The notes beneath the pieces were generated by a model. The model worked only from the letters and a program-made list of their open reading frames with translations, searched no databases and had not been told where the DNA came from. Below are positions 10,861-22,009 of a stretch of DNA of 64,000 nucleotides, piece by piece. The position numbers were made by a program, and so were the translations under genes. The number at the start of each line of letters is the position of its first letter. The first letter of the stretch is position 1. The stretch is from Bufo bufo (Eukaryota; Chordata; Amphibia; Anura; Bufonidae), in contig NC_053395.1 in assembly GCF_905171765.1 (NCBI RefSeq), forward strand, positions 183,290,156 through 183,354,155. Reading direction: 5' to 3'.

Positions 10861-10863
10861 TTA

Positions 10864-11497
10864 TATAAATAGAGATCCCTTGACAGAGTGGAGAGGGTTT
10901 CAGCAGTAAGTTTGTGTTAACGTCACTGATTATTTTGCGCTTCCTCTGATCCGTTAAAACAATGACCCACAAAAAACGGATCCTGTCTGTTGAGCATTCG
11001 CCTTCACTCGGTCAGCATTTGGTCAGTAATTCATCAGTATTGCTAATGCCCAAAAAAACAGGAGTGGATCCAAAACAGAGATGACACGTGAATGGAATAT
11101 TTGCATGTCTTCTGTGTTTTGTACCCACTTTGCTTTTGGCTACCAATTCACAAGCCAAATCTGATGGGACCATACAGGCCTTAAAGCTGCTACACAGACA
11201 AGATCCATTGTGCATCTCATTTTTCCTTCCTTCTGACAGATCAGAAGGGTCAAATAAATGATGTCAGCCAGGTCGAAAGGCAAAATAGTGGCCAAATCAT
11301 GAAGTGGGGAGGGTGGGAACAGCATGAGAAGTCCACAGAGTGGACCTATGACATAGGGGTAAGGTGGAAGTAGAAAGAAGAGACCACAGAGTGGCAGAAT
11401 GACAGTATGGAGGTGGCATCAGCAGCATCAGTAGGCCATAGAGTCAGAGGAATTATTTTCCCATCAATTCCCAGACCTTACCGAGGCACAGCCATTC
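10864..11497. other. left interior of hAT element 1
   Basis: Homologous to 43795-44300 of element 2. Between about 11290 and 11450 it has a few degenerate CCACAGAGTGG units that correspond to the 51-bp array of element 2. No gene. Confidence 0.6.
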
Positions 11498-14152
11498 TTG
11501 GCATCGGATAAGGAAGAGGAGGTAGCAATGGCCGCCATCCAGCAGTCTGACGACAGTACCCACATCAGCCCAAGATGGGTGGTCCCCGCTGTTGCTGCCT
11601 ACTCCAAGATCTCTAATGTCAGTGGTGGTGAAGGTGACGATGATGGCGTATCGATGGACGTCACGTGGGTGCCCACAAGAGAGGAAGAGGAGGGGAGTTC
11701 AGAGAGAGAGACAGAGCAGCAGATAGGCAGGAGAAGGAGGAGAAGTAGGCAGAACTCGCAGTGCACAGGAGGCAAAATGAAGACTGCAAATGTATCTGAA
11801 GTGAGCCCTCCACCATGCACGGTTACATCTGGCGCTCCCAGAACGCTGGCACATGGCTCAGCAGTGAGGTGGCACATGGCTCACCTAGGGACGACCGCAT
11901 TAAGAAGGCACCTGGCCTCTCATCACCGAGCCCAGTGGGAGCAACACCGTCAGAACCCACAAAGCCCCACTCCCGGTGCTCTACGTTTTGCCTCTTATCC
12001 TTCTCCTCTCTCCTCCCAATTGTCCTCCACTCCACCTTCCACCCTGCTGTCGTCGCATTCATCTGACTAAAGGCAGGCTTCCGTGGCCCAAATGTTCAAA
12101 CGTAAAAAGTTGATGATGCCAGATAGCCCTCTTGCCCAACGGCAGACTGCCGGCTTGTCTGAACTGTTAGCCCACCAACTACTGCCATGTAAACTGGTGG
12201 ACTCTGAGGCCTTTAGAAAATTTGTGGCCATTGGCACACTGCAATGGAAGGTCCCCGGAAGGAAATATTTCTCCCAGAAGGGCATCCAAGAGCTATATGG
12301 CCATGTTCAGTGGCAAGTGAATGTATCTCTGGCAGTGTCGGTGCCAAGAGCCAAGATACATCTGACCACAGACACGTGGTCTAGCAAACACGGGCAGGGA
12401 AGGTACATAACTTTTACTGCCCACTGTCAAGCATGCAACCCGTGGCACCCGTGTGTGGATTTGGTGTTACTGCCACGGATTGCATGCAGGCCTGCCTCTT
12501 CTTCTCCTCCTCCTACTCCATCCTCCATCTCCTCCTCGGCTGACTCCTCCTTTTCCGCAGCACCCCCCCCCCCCCCCAGCTCCCCAGAACATATTCGACG
12601 TGCCAGGTAAGACATTGCCATGCTGTGCTGCGGCTTTTGTGCCTGGAAGCCAAGAGCCACACCGGTCCTGCACTGCTTTCATCTCTGCAGTCACAGTCCG
12701 ATCAGTGGCTAACCCCGCTCAATTTAATAGTTGGTAAAGTGGTGTGCGACAACAGTGCCAATCTGCTGAGCGCGCTGAAACGGGGCAAAATGACACACGT
12801 GCCGTGCATGGCACACATCCTGAACTTAGTCATGCAGCAATTCGTTGCCAAATACCCTGGGGTCCAGGACATCTTGCGGCAGGCCAGGAAAATCTCTGGC
12901 CATTTTAGAAGATCTTACACGGCTATGGCTCGCCTTGCTGACGTTCAGCAGCGACACCATTTGCCCATCAGACGTCTTATTTGTGACTGCCCGACGCGCT
13001 GGAACTCCACCTTGTATATGCTTGATAGGCATCTCCAGCAAAAACGTGCCGTTAACGACTGCCTGTACGAAACCTTCTGCAGGACAGGTTCTGGGGAGCT
13101 TGGTTTTATTTCACCACGCCAGTGGCTGCTCATGCACGACGCATGCAGACTTCTGCGGCCATTTGATGAGATCACCAAACTGGTCAGTCACAACCAGGGC
13201 GCCATCAGTGACATCATACCTTACGACTTCTTTCTGGAGCGTGCATTGCGTCGTGTCATTGATCAAGCCGTCGAGGAGCAGGAGCAGGAAGATGAGGAAG
13301 TTGCAATGCTGCATGAATTCCCAGGGTAGGCTACTCCATCTGAGACAAGTCAGCAGGAGTCTGAAGAGTAGTCAGAGGAGGATGGTGGCTGGGGGGAGGA
13401 GGCTTAAACTTTTCTGGGATCCCTGGTGTTGTCCGTGGATGGGGGGAGGAGACCGAGAACGACATTCTACTGGGCGATGAGCAGGAGCCAGGCCGCTCCA
13501 CCGCTTCCAATTTAGTGCAAATGCTCCAGTGTTTGAAGAGGGACCCCCGTATAAAAATCATAAAGGGCAAGGACCAGTACTGGGTGGCAACGTACGTAGA
13601 CCACCGGTACAAACACAAAATGGCTGACATGTTACCAGCATCACAGACGGCTGTCAGAATGCAGCATTTCCAGGCCTTGCTTCGAGAGATGCTATATTCT
13701 GCTGTTGCGGGTGCTGGCAGAGGAATTTCCACCCAAAGATAAACAGTTGCGAGTACCAATCCAACAGCGCATGCAAGAAGAGGGCGATTTGAAGATGTGT
13801 TAGTCACTTCGGATATGAGATCATTCTTGCAGCCGTCCCCCGGATCCAGCATCAGGGAATGCCTAGACCGACAGGACTACATTGGGTTAACAGCCTATGT
13901 GGACGCTCTGAGAAGCGAGGAACCCTTTGACTATTGGGTGTGCAGGCTTGAACTGTGGCCATAGCTGGCACAATTTGCCATGGAACTCTTGGCTTGCCCC
14001 TCGTCGAGTGTCCTGTTCAAAAGGACGTTCAGCGCAACAGTGACCGATAAGCGCACTCGCCTAGCTCACAACAGTGTGGACTACCTCACATTTCTAAAAA
14101 TGAATGAGGCATGGATCTCGGAGAAATTCAACACCTGTGACTACCACGTTTA
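11498..14152 (+). pseudogene. hAT-superfamily transposase, BED-finger type, degraded
   Basis: A hAT transposase cuts and rejoins element ends with an RNase-H-like DDE core; this copy is broken. In order: an acidic N-terminus from 11498, a remnant of a BED zinc finger ending TTALRRHLASHH near 11920, then in another frame from 12083 VDSEAFRKFV and HLTTDTWSS, a Pro/Ser-rich interruption with a C-run near 12562, and from 12737 VCDNSANLLSAL, PCMAHILNLVMQ and PTRWNSTLYML. WVATYVDHRYKHKM follows near 13585, and the hAT dimerisation segment CPSSSVLFKRTFSA appears near 14000. Frameshifts occur near 12070-12083 and 12600, with stops at 13327 and about 13963. The upstream cysteines of the finger are not clear. 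It may belong to an inner hAT inserted in element 1 rather than to the outer ends. Confidence 0.85.
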
Positions 14153-14429
14153 ATTGAATTTCCTCATGCCAGCCCACACATATCCGCCACAACCCAGAAC
14201 AAATATTGGTCCCTGTCTTATGTAAATACAACGGCATAAAATGCCTTTTCTGTTCGGTGAATGCCTAATGTTTGGGACCTCGAAGGAATTCAACACCTGT
14301 GACGACCACGTGTTATCGAATTTCAACTATTATCATTTGTTTTTTTTTTCAAAAGGGGGGATTTTGTTAGCCATGTTTTTAATACAATTTTATATTTTCT
14401 GTTCTTTTAAACATATGTATTTGACATGT

Positions 14430-15630
14430 ATTTGTGCTGGCCTGCAGTAAAATTGATATCCAATGACCGTCTAATATACCTCCAGCCACATAATCACTTG
14501 ATCTTTTATGTATGGTGAATGCATAATTTTTGGGGCCTGTAGTCTATTGAGCTGCAGTAAAATTGATATCCAATGACCGTCTAATATACCTCCAGCCACA
14601 TAATCACTTGATGTTTTCTGTTTGGTGAATGAATAATTTTTTGGGCCTGTACTTCACTGGCCTGCAGTAAAATTTATATCCATTGACCGTCTAATATACC
14701 TCCAGCCACATAATCACTTGATCTTTTATATACGGTGAATGCATAATTTTTGGGGCCTGCAGTCTACTGGCCTGCAGTAAAATTGATATCCAATGACCAT
14801 CTAATATACCTCTAGCCACATAATCACTTGATGTTTTTTGTCCGGCGAATGAATAATTTTTGGGGCCTGTAGTCCACTGGCCTGCAGTAAAATTGATATC
14901 CATTGACCGTCTAATATAACTCAAGCCACATAATCACTTGATCTTTTCTGTACGGTGAATGCATAATTTTTGGGGCCTGTAATCTTATCTAACTGGTCAA
15001 CAGTAAAATTGTTATACAGTGACCACCTAATGTACCTCCAGCCACATTATCAATTGTTTTTTTTCTGTCCGGTGAATGAATAATTTTTGTGGCCTGTAGT
15101 CCACTGGCCTGCAGCAAAATTGTTATCCATTGACTGTCTAATATACCTCCAGCCACATAATCACTTGATCTTTTCTGTACGGTGAATGCATAATTTTTGG
15201 GGCCTGTAATCTAACTGCTAACAGTAAAATTGTTATACTGTGACCGCCTAATGTACCTCCAGCCACATTATCAATTGTTCTTTTCTGTCCAGTAAATGAA
15301 TAATTTTTGGGGCCTGTAGTCTACTGGCCTGCAGTAAAATTGATATCCATTGACCGTCTAATATACCTCCAGCCACATAATCACTTGATGTTTTCTGTAC
15401 GGTGAATGAATAATTTTTGGGGCCTGTAGTCCACTGGCCTGCAGTAAAATTGATATCCATTGACCGTCTAATATACCTCCAGCCACATAATCACTTGATG
15501 CTTCCTGTACGATGAATGAATAATTTTTGGGGCCTGTAGTCCACTGGCCTGCAGTAAAATTGATATCCATTGACCGTCTAATATACCTCAAGCCAAATAA
15601 TCACTTGATCTTTTCTGTACTGTGAATGCC
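14430..15630. repeat. 110-bp tandem array in hAT element 1
   Basis: Units beginning CCTGCAGTAAAATTGATATC start at 14441, 14551, 14661, 14771 and 14881 and continue at about 110-bp spacing to 15630. Each carries CCAGCCACATAATCACTTGA and AATTTTTGGGGCCTG. A few more units lie at 15813-16020. The minus-strand frames here are array artefacts. Confidence 0.92.
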
Positions 15631-15812
15631 TAATTTTTGGGGCCTCGGAGGCATTCAACACCTGTGATGACCACGTGTTTTTGAATTTCACCTATTATCA
15701 TTTGGGGTTTATTCAAGAGGGGGGATTTAGTAAACCATGTTTTTAATCCAATTTTATATTTTTTGTTCTTTTAAACATATGTATTTGACATGTATTTGTA
15801 CTGGCCTGCAGT
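15623..15812. repeat. second copy of the transposase 3' flank
   Basis: Duplicates 14259-14440, including TTCAACACCTGTGA, CCACGTGTT and ATTTGACATGTATTTGT. A third, shorter copy is the end of the transposase reading frame near 14128. The 110-bp array therefore lies between duplicated 3' ends. Confidence 0.75.
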
Positions 15813-16020
15813 AAAATTGATATCCAATGACCGTCTAATATAATTCCAGCCACATAATCACTTGTTCTTTTCTGTACATTGAATGAATAATTTTTAGGGC
15901 CTGTACTCCACTGGCATGAAGTAAAATTGTTATCCAATGACTGTCTAATATACCTCCAGCCACATAATCACTTGATGTTTTCTGTCTGGTGAATGCCTAA
16001 TGTTTAGGGCCTGTACTCCT

Positions 16021-16342
16021 GTGGGTCTAAAATAAAAAAAAAAAGGCTCCAGCAGGCCACATTTTTGACAGTTTCGCTTTAAGACGCATAAAAATGGCCC
16101 CTGATTAAAATACATATTTTTTGTGGGAATTTTTGCCATTGATCCCCTTCTGGTATGTCACTGTCTATTTTGTGGGACGATTTGTGCACTTCTTGTAAGT
16201 ATTTGGTGGCTGCAATAATGACCTGAAGGTTTTTCAGGTTCGCCTGCTATTAAAGTGAATGGGGCCCACCGCGAACTTGCGGTTCGCGAACATTTGATCG
16301 CGTTTGCGTATCGTCCCGGCCGATGTTCGTCTATCACTACAT
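16021..16342. other. probable right end of an inner hAT element
   Basis: Terminates in GATGTTCGTCTATCACTAC, resembling a hAT inverted end (TAGTGATAGACGAACA on the complement), preceded by palindromic GTTCGCGAAC. I found no matching left end. It could be the 3' terminus of the element that supplied the plus-strand transposase. Confidence 0.4.
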
Positions 16343-17240
16343 ATAACTACACAGCTGAACGGCAAATAGGCCCTTATTTTTTTCCACTAATACATGCCAC
16401 AAAAGGCTTTATAACATATAACTGCACTGCTGAACTGCAAATATATTTTACTTTTGCCACTAATACACGACAAAAAGGGCTTTAGATCATATAACTGCAC
16501 CGCTTACGGCAAATATATTTCACTTTTGCCACTAATACACAATAAAAAAAGGGCATTAGAACATATAACTGCTGAATGGCAAATATATTTTTATTTTGCC
16601 ACTATTACATGACAAAAAGCGCTTTAGAACATATAACTGCACCACTGAACGGCAAATATATTTTTATTTTTCCACTTATACACGCCACAAACGGCTTTAG
16701 AACATATAACTGCACTGCTGAACGGCAAATAGGCCCTTATTTTTTTCCACTAATACATGCCACAAAAGGCTTTGGAACATATATCTGCACCACTGAACGG
16801 CAAATGGATTTTTCTTTTTCCACTAATACACAACAAAAAGGGCTTTAGAACATATAACTGCACCACTGAACGGCAAATATATTTTTCTTTTGCCACTAAT
16901 ACACACCTAAAAGGGCTTTAGAACATATAACTGAACCGCTGAACGGCAAATATATTTTTATTTTTCCACTTATACATGTCACAAAAGGCTTTAGAACATA
17001 TAACTGCACCGGTGAACGGCAAATATATCTATTTTTTGCCACTAATACATGACAAAAGGGGCTTCAAAACATATGACTGCACCGCTGAACGACAAATTTA
17101 TTTTTCTTTTGCCACTAATACACTCCAAAAAGGGCTGTAATTTTTGCACTTCACCACACAATGGCTAATAAGCCCTTTTTTCCCACTAATACAAGCCAAA
17201 AAATGCTTTAGAACATATAACTGTACCGCACAAAGGCAAA
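16343..17240. repeat. about 74-bp tandem array in hAT element 1
   Basis: About twelve units contain AACATATAACTGCACC, GAACGGCAAATATA and CCACTAATACA. A related array at 47085-48095 in element 2 alternates two unit types. Confidence 0.9.
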
Positions 17241-17495
17241 TAAGACGTAGAAATATTTCCTTGTAAAAAACCCTGTTAGTGGCGTATCAAACAGCACTTG
17301 TGTAACAGCGTCCTCTGTGCAACGCTGTCCCCCTGCTTACCGCCGCGGTTCCGGGCACCGTGCTCATCTGTGATCGTGGTCTGTGCTTCCCTGTCCTGCT
17401 GCAGCTTTGGGTTCTGCCTGTGTGGTTAGTATTGCCTTAGAACATTCCACTCCACAACTTCCATTCAACCTGAACACTGCTTGAACTCAGCTTTG
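17241..17495. other. GC-rich spacer, no gene
   Basis: No motif supporting a gene. Its context between array and insertion suggests it is part of element 1. Confidence 0.3.
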
Positions 17496-18009
17496 GTTGT
17501 GGCCAGGGGCGTAACGATCGCGGTCGCAGGGGGTGCGACTGCGACCGGGCCCGGCGGGGGGAGGGGGCCCGCTGTACTAACATGTAATGAAGAGCTGTGA
17601 CGGGGCCCGGCATGAAGTACAGTGACAATGCCAGCCCCGTCAGGGCGCTCCATTACACGTTTAATATTATGAGGCAAGGTGGGGGAGGTTTGCGCAGAGA
17701 GGGGGAGGAGGAAGAGGGGGGACGCGCGCACTCACTCATATACACTCGGCCCGGCAGTTCTTGTCACTGCCGGGCTGTCTCCAGATCATCAGTGAAGCAG
17801 GAGCTCTAGCGCTCCCTCTGCTTGCCGCACATCGCGCTGCTGGCTGTGGGAGGAGCTCTGAAGGCCCGGGAAACTGCCTTCAGTACAGCCAGCAGCGCGA
17901 TGTGAGTGTGGCAGTGAAACATCAGGGAAGAGGGTAAGTATGTTTTTTTTTTTTTTTGCAGACTGGGGGCAAAGGGGAAGGGGGGGCACAAAAGTGTGCA
18001 TCTCTACTG

Positions 18010-18650
18010 AGGGGGCACCTAATCTGTCATAACTACTGTGAGGGGGGCACATATAAAGGCATTACTATGAGGGGGCACATATATCAACTACTGTGAGGGG
18101 GGGCACATAATCTGGCATAACCACTGTGAGGGGTACATATGTGGGCATATCTAATGTGAGGGGCACATAATCTAGCATAACCACTGTAGGGGGGCACGTA
18201 TCTGGTCATTACTGTGAGGGGCAAATAATCTGGCATAACTACTGTGAGTGGGCACATATCTGGTCATAACTACTGTGAGGGGGAACATATCTGGCCATAA
18301 CTACTGTGAGGGGCACATATCTTGCTATATCCACTGTGAGGGGCACATATCTGGGCATATCCACTGTGAGGGGCACATATCTGGGCATATCCACTGTGAA
18401 GGGGGCACATATCTGGGCATAACTACTGTGAAGGGGGCACATATCTGGCATAAATACCGTGAGGGGGCACATATTTGGCATAACTCCTGTTAGGGGGCAC
18501 ATATTTGGCATATCTACTGTTAGGGGGCACATATCTGGGCATAACTACTGTGACAGGAACAAAGGTGGGCTTAATTACTGTGAAAGGCCACAAGGTGGGC
18601 ATTAGTACTGTGAGGGGCCACAATGTGGGCATTAGTACTGTGTGGTAGCA
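18010..18650. repeat. 30-bp minisatellite, about 20 copies
   Basis: Unit ACTGTGAGGGGCACATATCT plus GGGCATATCC, with 29-32 bp length variation. It generates spurious Cys- and His-rich frames on both strands. Confidence 0.9.
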
Positions 18651-18906
18651 CTTAGGGGAAATGTCCTAAATTACCCTGCTATACATTGGCATAGCTCAGT
18701 CTACCAGGCCAGCACAGTGCCCCCTGCTGGTGATTTCATAGGGGCAGTCACCATCCCTTCCTTATGTGATTATTCATTTTTTTCTCTATCACCACAGGGA
18801 CCTTGTTCTGGATCCAGTGGATATCACGCCGAAGCCAGCGACACCCTGGATGAGGTAGGACCAGATTTTATTAGGACTGGGTTAGTGTAGCCATGCATTG
18901 GGCTTA

Positions 18907-19203
18907 GGGCTCTTTAACACAAGCGGATCCCGTGTGGCTAATCCGCTGTGTGAAAGAGTGCCAAGCTCCGCTCCGGACAGCAGAGACACGTAGCAGTAAC
19001 ATAATTGATAATGCTCTGTGCCTCTCTATGATCGTTTTGCTACAAACTCACAGTGACAACTTTATCTCACTGTGATTTTGTAGTAAAAAGGTCACAGAGA
19101 GGCACGGAGCATTATCAATCATGTTACTGCTCCGTGTCTCTGCTGTCCGGAATGGAGCTTGGCCCTCATTCACGCAGCGGACTAACCACAAGGGAAAGAG
19201 CCC
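18907..19203. mobile_element. Harbinger-like palindromic MITE
   Basis: GGGCTCTTT at the left pairs with AAAGAGCCC at the right, and long internal arms contain CTCCGGACAGCAGAGACAC and its near inverse. TTA lies on the left and TTC on the right, so one duplication base has changed. Confidence 0.6.
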
Positions 19204-19307
19204 TTCGTAAGAAAATCTGCCGCTTCTTTGTAAAAAGGGGGGGGGGGGCCCCGATCCAAAGTTTGCACTGGGGCCCATAACACTCTAGTTACGCCACTGG
19301 TTGTGGC

Positions 19308-19744
19308 AGTACGCATCACTCCCTGGGCGGGGCTGAGTTGTGTCAGGTGATCTCATTAACCTATCCTGGCTCTCCTAGTAGCTCAGCCCTCTAGCCAGAC
19401 GCCTCAGTGTCAAGGTCCTAATCTTGTGCTAAAGAGCTTGCTTACCACTTGTGTTCCTGACTTCGTGCTTCGTTCCTGGACTTCATTTATCTCCTATCCC
19501 GGCCTGCTTGCATCGCCTCTCCTGTTGTGGACCCGGATTGTCTGATCTTGCTCCTGTGCCGCCTGCCTTGACCCCTTGTTCGTCATGACTACCTCTCCGT
19601 ATCATCCTCCGGTTCCTGTCTTGTTGCTCCTGGTCACGACCCTACCTGGTTTACTACGTCTGTACTGTCGGTACCTTCGCAGGTCATGCCCCTCTGGAGT
19701 ATTGCTAGTCAGTGGCACAGTGGGTTCACATCCGATGTTCCGTG
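19308..19744. other. possible decayed LTR fragment, no gene
   Basis: C/T-rich text without a convincing frame. It has no counterpart in element 2, so it is probably inserted. Its style (CTTCGTGCTTCG and TGTTGTGGACCCGG) is LTR-like, but no paired LTR or ends were found. Confidence 0.25.
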
Positions 19745-20320
19745 ATAACTTGCACCCTAATTATAAGAACGGTTTTCTGGATTACAGAGCTGTATAATGG
19801 CAATTTGGATCCCCAGTCAATGCAGCAAAGGTGTAATAGGATTGTTCCTATTACCCAGGCTGTAACCTCCCCTACTGAACCCTGTTCTACATAAATGCTG
19901 TGGAATGATTCCTCCCTATCCTTTCCCTACACCTTGAATAATCTTTACCTGAACTTAAATGTAAATCGTTTTTTCAGCACAATTAAGTTTTTTCTAGCAC
20001 TGTCCCTAGCGCCTGCTGACATCTCTCCCTGCACTAAGTACACTGGAAAATGGCAGAATCCAAGATGGCTGAGGCTATTTATAGGGCTGTGACATCACAG
20101 GACTGGCTGGCTGCTGATTGGCTGCATGCATGGCATTATGGGTGATCCCGCCTTCCCAGAGTTTTTTCTCCATGTCCTCACACGTGCAACAGCCATTTTA
20201 GGGGAAAAAAATTCGATTTGTTACCACGAATCGCGTGGAAATTCGGATTCGGTGCTAAACGAATAAAACCTGAAATTCGGATCGAATTCCACTTCGTTAA
20301 CTTTGATTCGCTCATCTCTA
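19745..20320. repeat. right terminal region of hAT element 1
   Basis: 19760-20015 matches 48105-48390 of element 2 (AAGAACGGTTTTCTGGA, ATTGTTCCTATTACCCAGGC and CACTGTCCCTAGCGCCTGCT). About 250-300 bp after that are present here but missing from element 2, which resumes at GGATCGAATTCCACTT. Confidence 0.8.
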
Positions 20321-20324
20321 TTAA

Positions 20325-20670
20325 AGGGAATCTGTCACCAGGATTTTGTGTATAGAGCTGAGGACATGGGTTGCTAGATGGCCGCTAGCACATCCGCAAT
20401 ACCCAGTCCCCATAGCTCTGTGTGCTTTTATTGTGTAAAAAAAAAACAACGATTTGATACATATGAAAATTAACCTGAGATGAGTCCTGTCCCTGAGATG
20501 AGTGAGGGACAGGACTCATCTTAGGTTAATTTGCATATGTATCAAATTGGTTTTTTTTACACAATAAAAGCACACAGAGCTATGGGGACTGGGTATTGTG
20601 GATGTGCTAGCGGCTATCTAGCAACCCATGTCCTCAGCTCTATATACAAAATCCCGGTGACAGGTTTCCT
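20325..20670. mobile_element. piggyBac-like palindromic MITE
   Basis: TTAA at 20321-20324 and 20671-20674 flanks AGGGAATCTGTCACCAGG and its near inverse. The two halves pair over most of the length. It inserted into the right target duplication of hAT element 1, so it is younger. Confidence 0.9.
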
Positions 20671-20674
20671 TTAA

Positions 20675-20922
20675 TGACACATCATTCTTACTATCTTGTT
20701 AATTGGATTTCCTTCACATTTACAGTAAGGGAAATGCAAGAAAAGGAAGTTAGTAAAGCGGCTTTCAGTGCAGACACCTCACACCTTACAGAAGGCCCCT
20801 GGATATTTTAGACTAATGATGATGTCTGGCCAGTGTCCATTAGGCAGAGTGGTGTGAATTTGCTGGGACTTTTATATGGCTGAGTTCAGTAATCAGCCTG
20901 ACAGAAGCTCACCAGAGCACAT
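20675..20922. other. no gene recognised
   Basis: Short spacer between the hAT element and the piggyBac element. Confidence 0.4.
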
Positions 20923-20926
20923 TTAA

Positions 20927-21040
20927 CCCCTTAAGGACCTAGGACGTACCGGTACGCCCTATTTCCCGAGTCCTTAAGGACCTAGGACGTACCGGTACGC
21001 CCTATTTCCCGAGTCCTTAAGGACCGAGGACGTACCGGTA
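20927..21040. repeat. left subterminal repeats of piggyBac
   Basis: A 44-bp unit with CCTTAAGGACC and the palindromic core ACGTACCGGTACG occurs two and a half times. Such subterminal repeats may be transposase-binding sites, but that is inferred from position. Confidence 0.8.
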
Positions 21041-21168
21041 CGTCCTGACTTAAAATCGGAACTCCGGCGCCGCAGGGGTTAATCGGAACGGGATTTCGGC
21101 TGAAATCATTCAGCCGGCATCCCGTAACAATGCAGGGGGGGGTCATTTGACCCCCCCGTATCGGCGAT

Positions 21169-21210
21169 CGCAGAAAACCGCAGGTCAATTCAGACCTGCG
21201 GTTTTCTGCG
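21169..21210. repeat. perfect 18-bp hairpin in the piggyBac 5' region
   Basis: CGCAGAAAACCGCAGGTC at 21169-21186 pairs exactly with 21193-21210 around a 6-base loop. It lies in the GC-rich leader upstream of the transposase. Role unknown. Confidence 0.85.
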
Positions 21211-21963
21211 TTTCCGGTCCATTCGGGTGTCCTGTGACCCGATGAACCGGAAAAAGACTGCGATCGGTGGCGTAATTATACACCACCTATCGCAGTCCGA
21301 GGATTTGGAGAGGCGGTGCTGGCCCTGGTGCTGAATGCCGCTGTCCAGGGTGCTGATTGGTGCAGGGGAGAGAGGCGCGAGATTCAAACTTCCTGCGCTC
21401 CTCTCTCCCCTCCTCTTCCTGTCCAGCACCCTGACCGTGCAGCACCGTCCAGAACGAGCTCCTGTGTCCCCCTAATCGGCATCCATCACCCTCCTGCACC
21501 CATCGCCACCCAGGTAGGTTAGGGTCAGTGAGGGAGAGGCACCGTTAGGCAGGGAAAGAAGGGAAAAGTAAGTTAGAAAAAAAAAAAAAAAAGTACTTTT
21601 ATTCCAAACTTCCAAACTTCCATCTAACCCTAACCCAGACCCCTCCTGCCACTTGCCCCCCCACCCACCCCCCACCAGCCACTTGCCCCCCCCCCACCTG
21701 CCTCCCCCCCCCACCTACCCCCCACCAGCACCCCCCACCCCCCACTCACCACCACTTTTTTTTTTCTGCGTGCGATGACTGGCCGGCACTTTTTAGCGTC
21801 CGTCCACTGTTAGCGCATCGCCCGCCCCACCACCCCACCGACCGCTGATCAGCGTTGTACCGCTGATCAGCAAGTTTTAACTTTTTTTTTTTCTAACATT
21901 GGCCCATTTTTTTGCCTGGACTTTTTAGTACGCGAACACCCGTTGCCCCCACACACACGCACA

Positions 21964-21972
21964 TATAATAAA
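21964..21972 (+). promoter_or_regulatory. candidate TATA box of the piggyBac transposase
   Basis: TATAATAAA lies 38 bp before the ATG at 22010, which would give a very short leader. The transcript may start further upstream; no stronger candidate was seen. Confidence 0.35.
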
Positions 21973-22009
21973 GTTTGCCACACACGCACACCTACACGCA
22001 CACACACCC

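Larger units (their letters stand above)
17504..19299. mobile_element. nonautonomous hAT element
   Basis: Ends CAGGGGCGTAACGATCG and the complement of CAGTGGCGTAACTAGAG. The 8-bp duplication GTTGTGGC is at 17496-17503 and 19300-19307. The interior has a 30-bp minisatellite and a Harbinger-like MITE, with no transposase. The same end family recurs at 35101 and 58760. Confidence 0.92.
10056..20320. mobile_element. 10.3-kb composite hAT element 1
   Basis: The left end is TAGAGATGAGCAAATTTTT; the right end complements TAGAGATGAGCGAATCAAAG. The left target duplication is CTAATGAC (10048-10055). On the right TTAA and TGAC are separated by a piggyBac MITE (20325-20670); without it they read TTAATGAC, seven of eight matching. 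Both terminal regions are homologous to the element at 43307-48429. The interior holds a Harbinger MITE, a broken hAT transposase on the plus strand, 110-bp and 74-bp arrays and a further hAT insertion. It looks inactive as a unit, though its ends might still be recognised by a related transposase. Confidence 0.82.

Noticed and set aside
14430..17240. Regularly spaced repeats that could suggest CRISPR
   Set aside because: Units are contiguous, diverged and without unique spacers, within a eukaryotic transposon; no cas-like genes.
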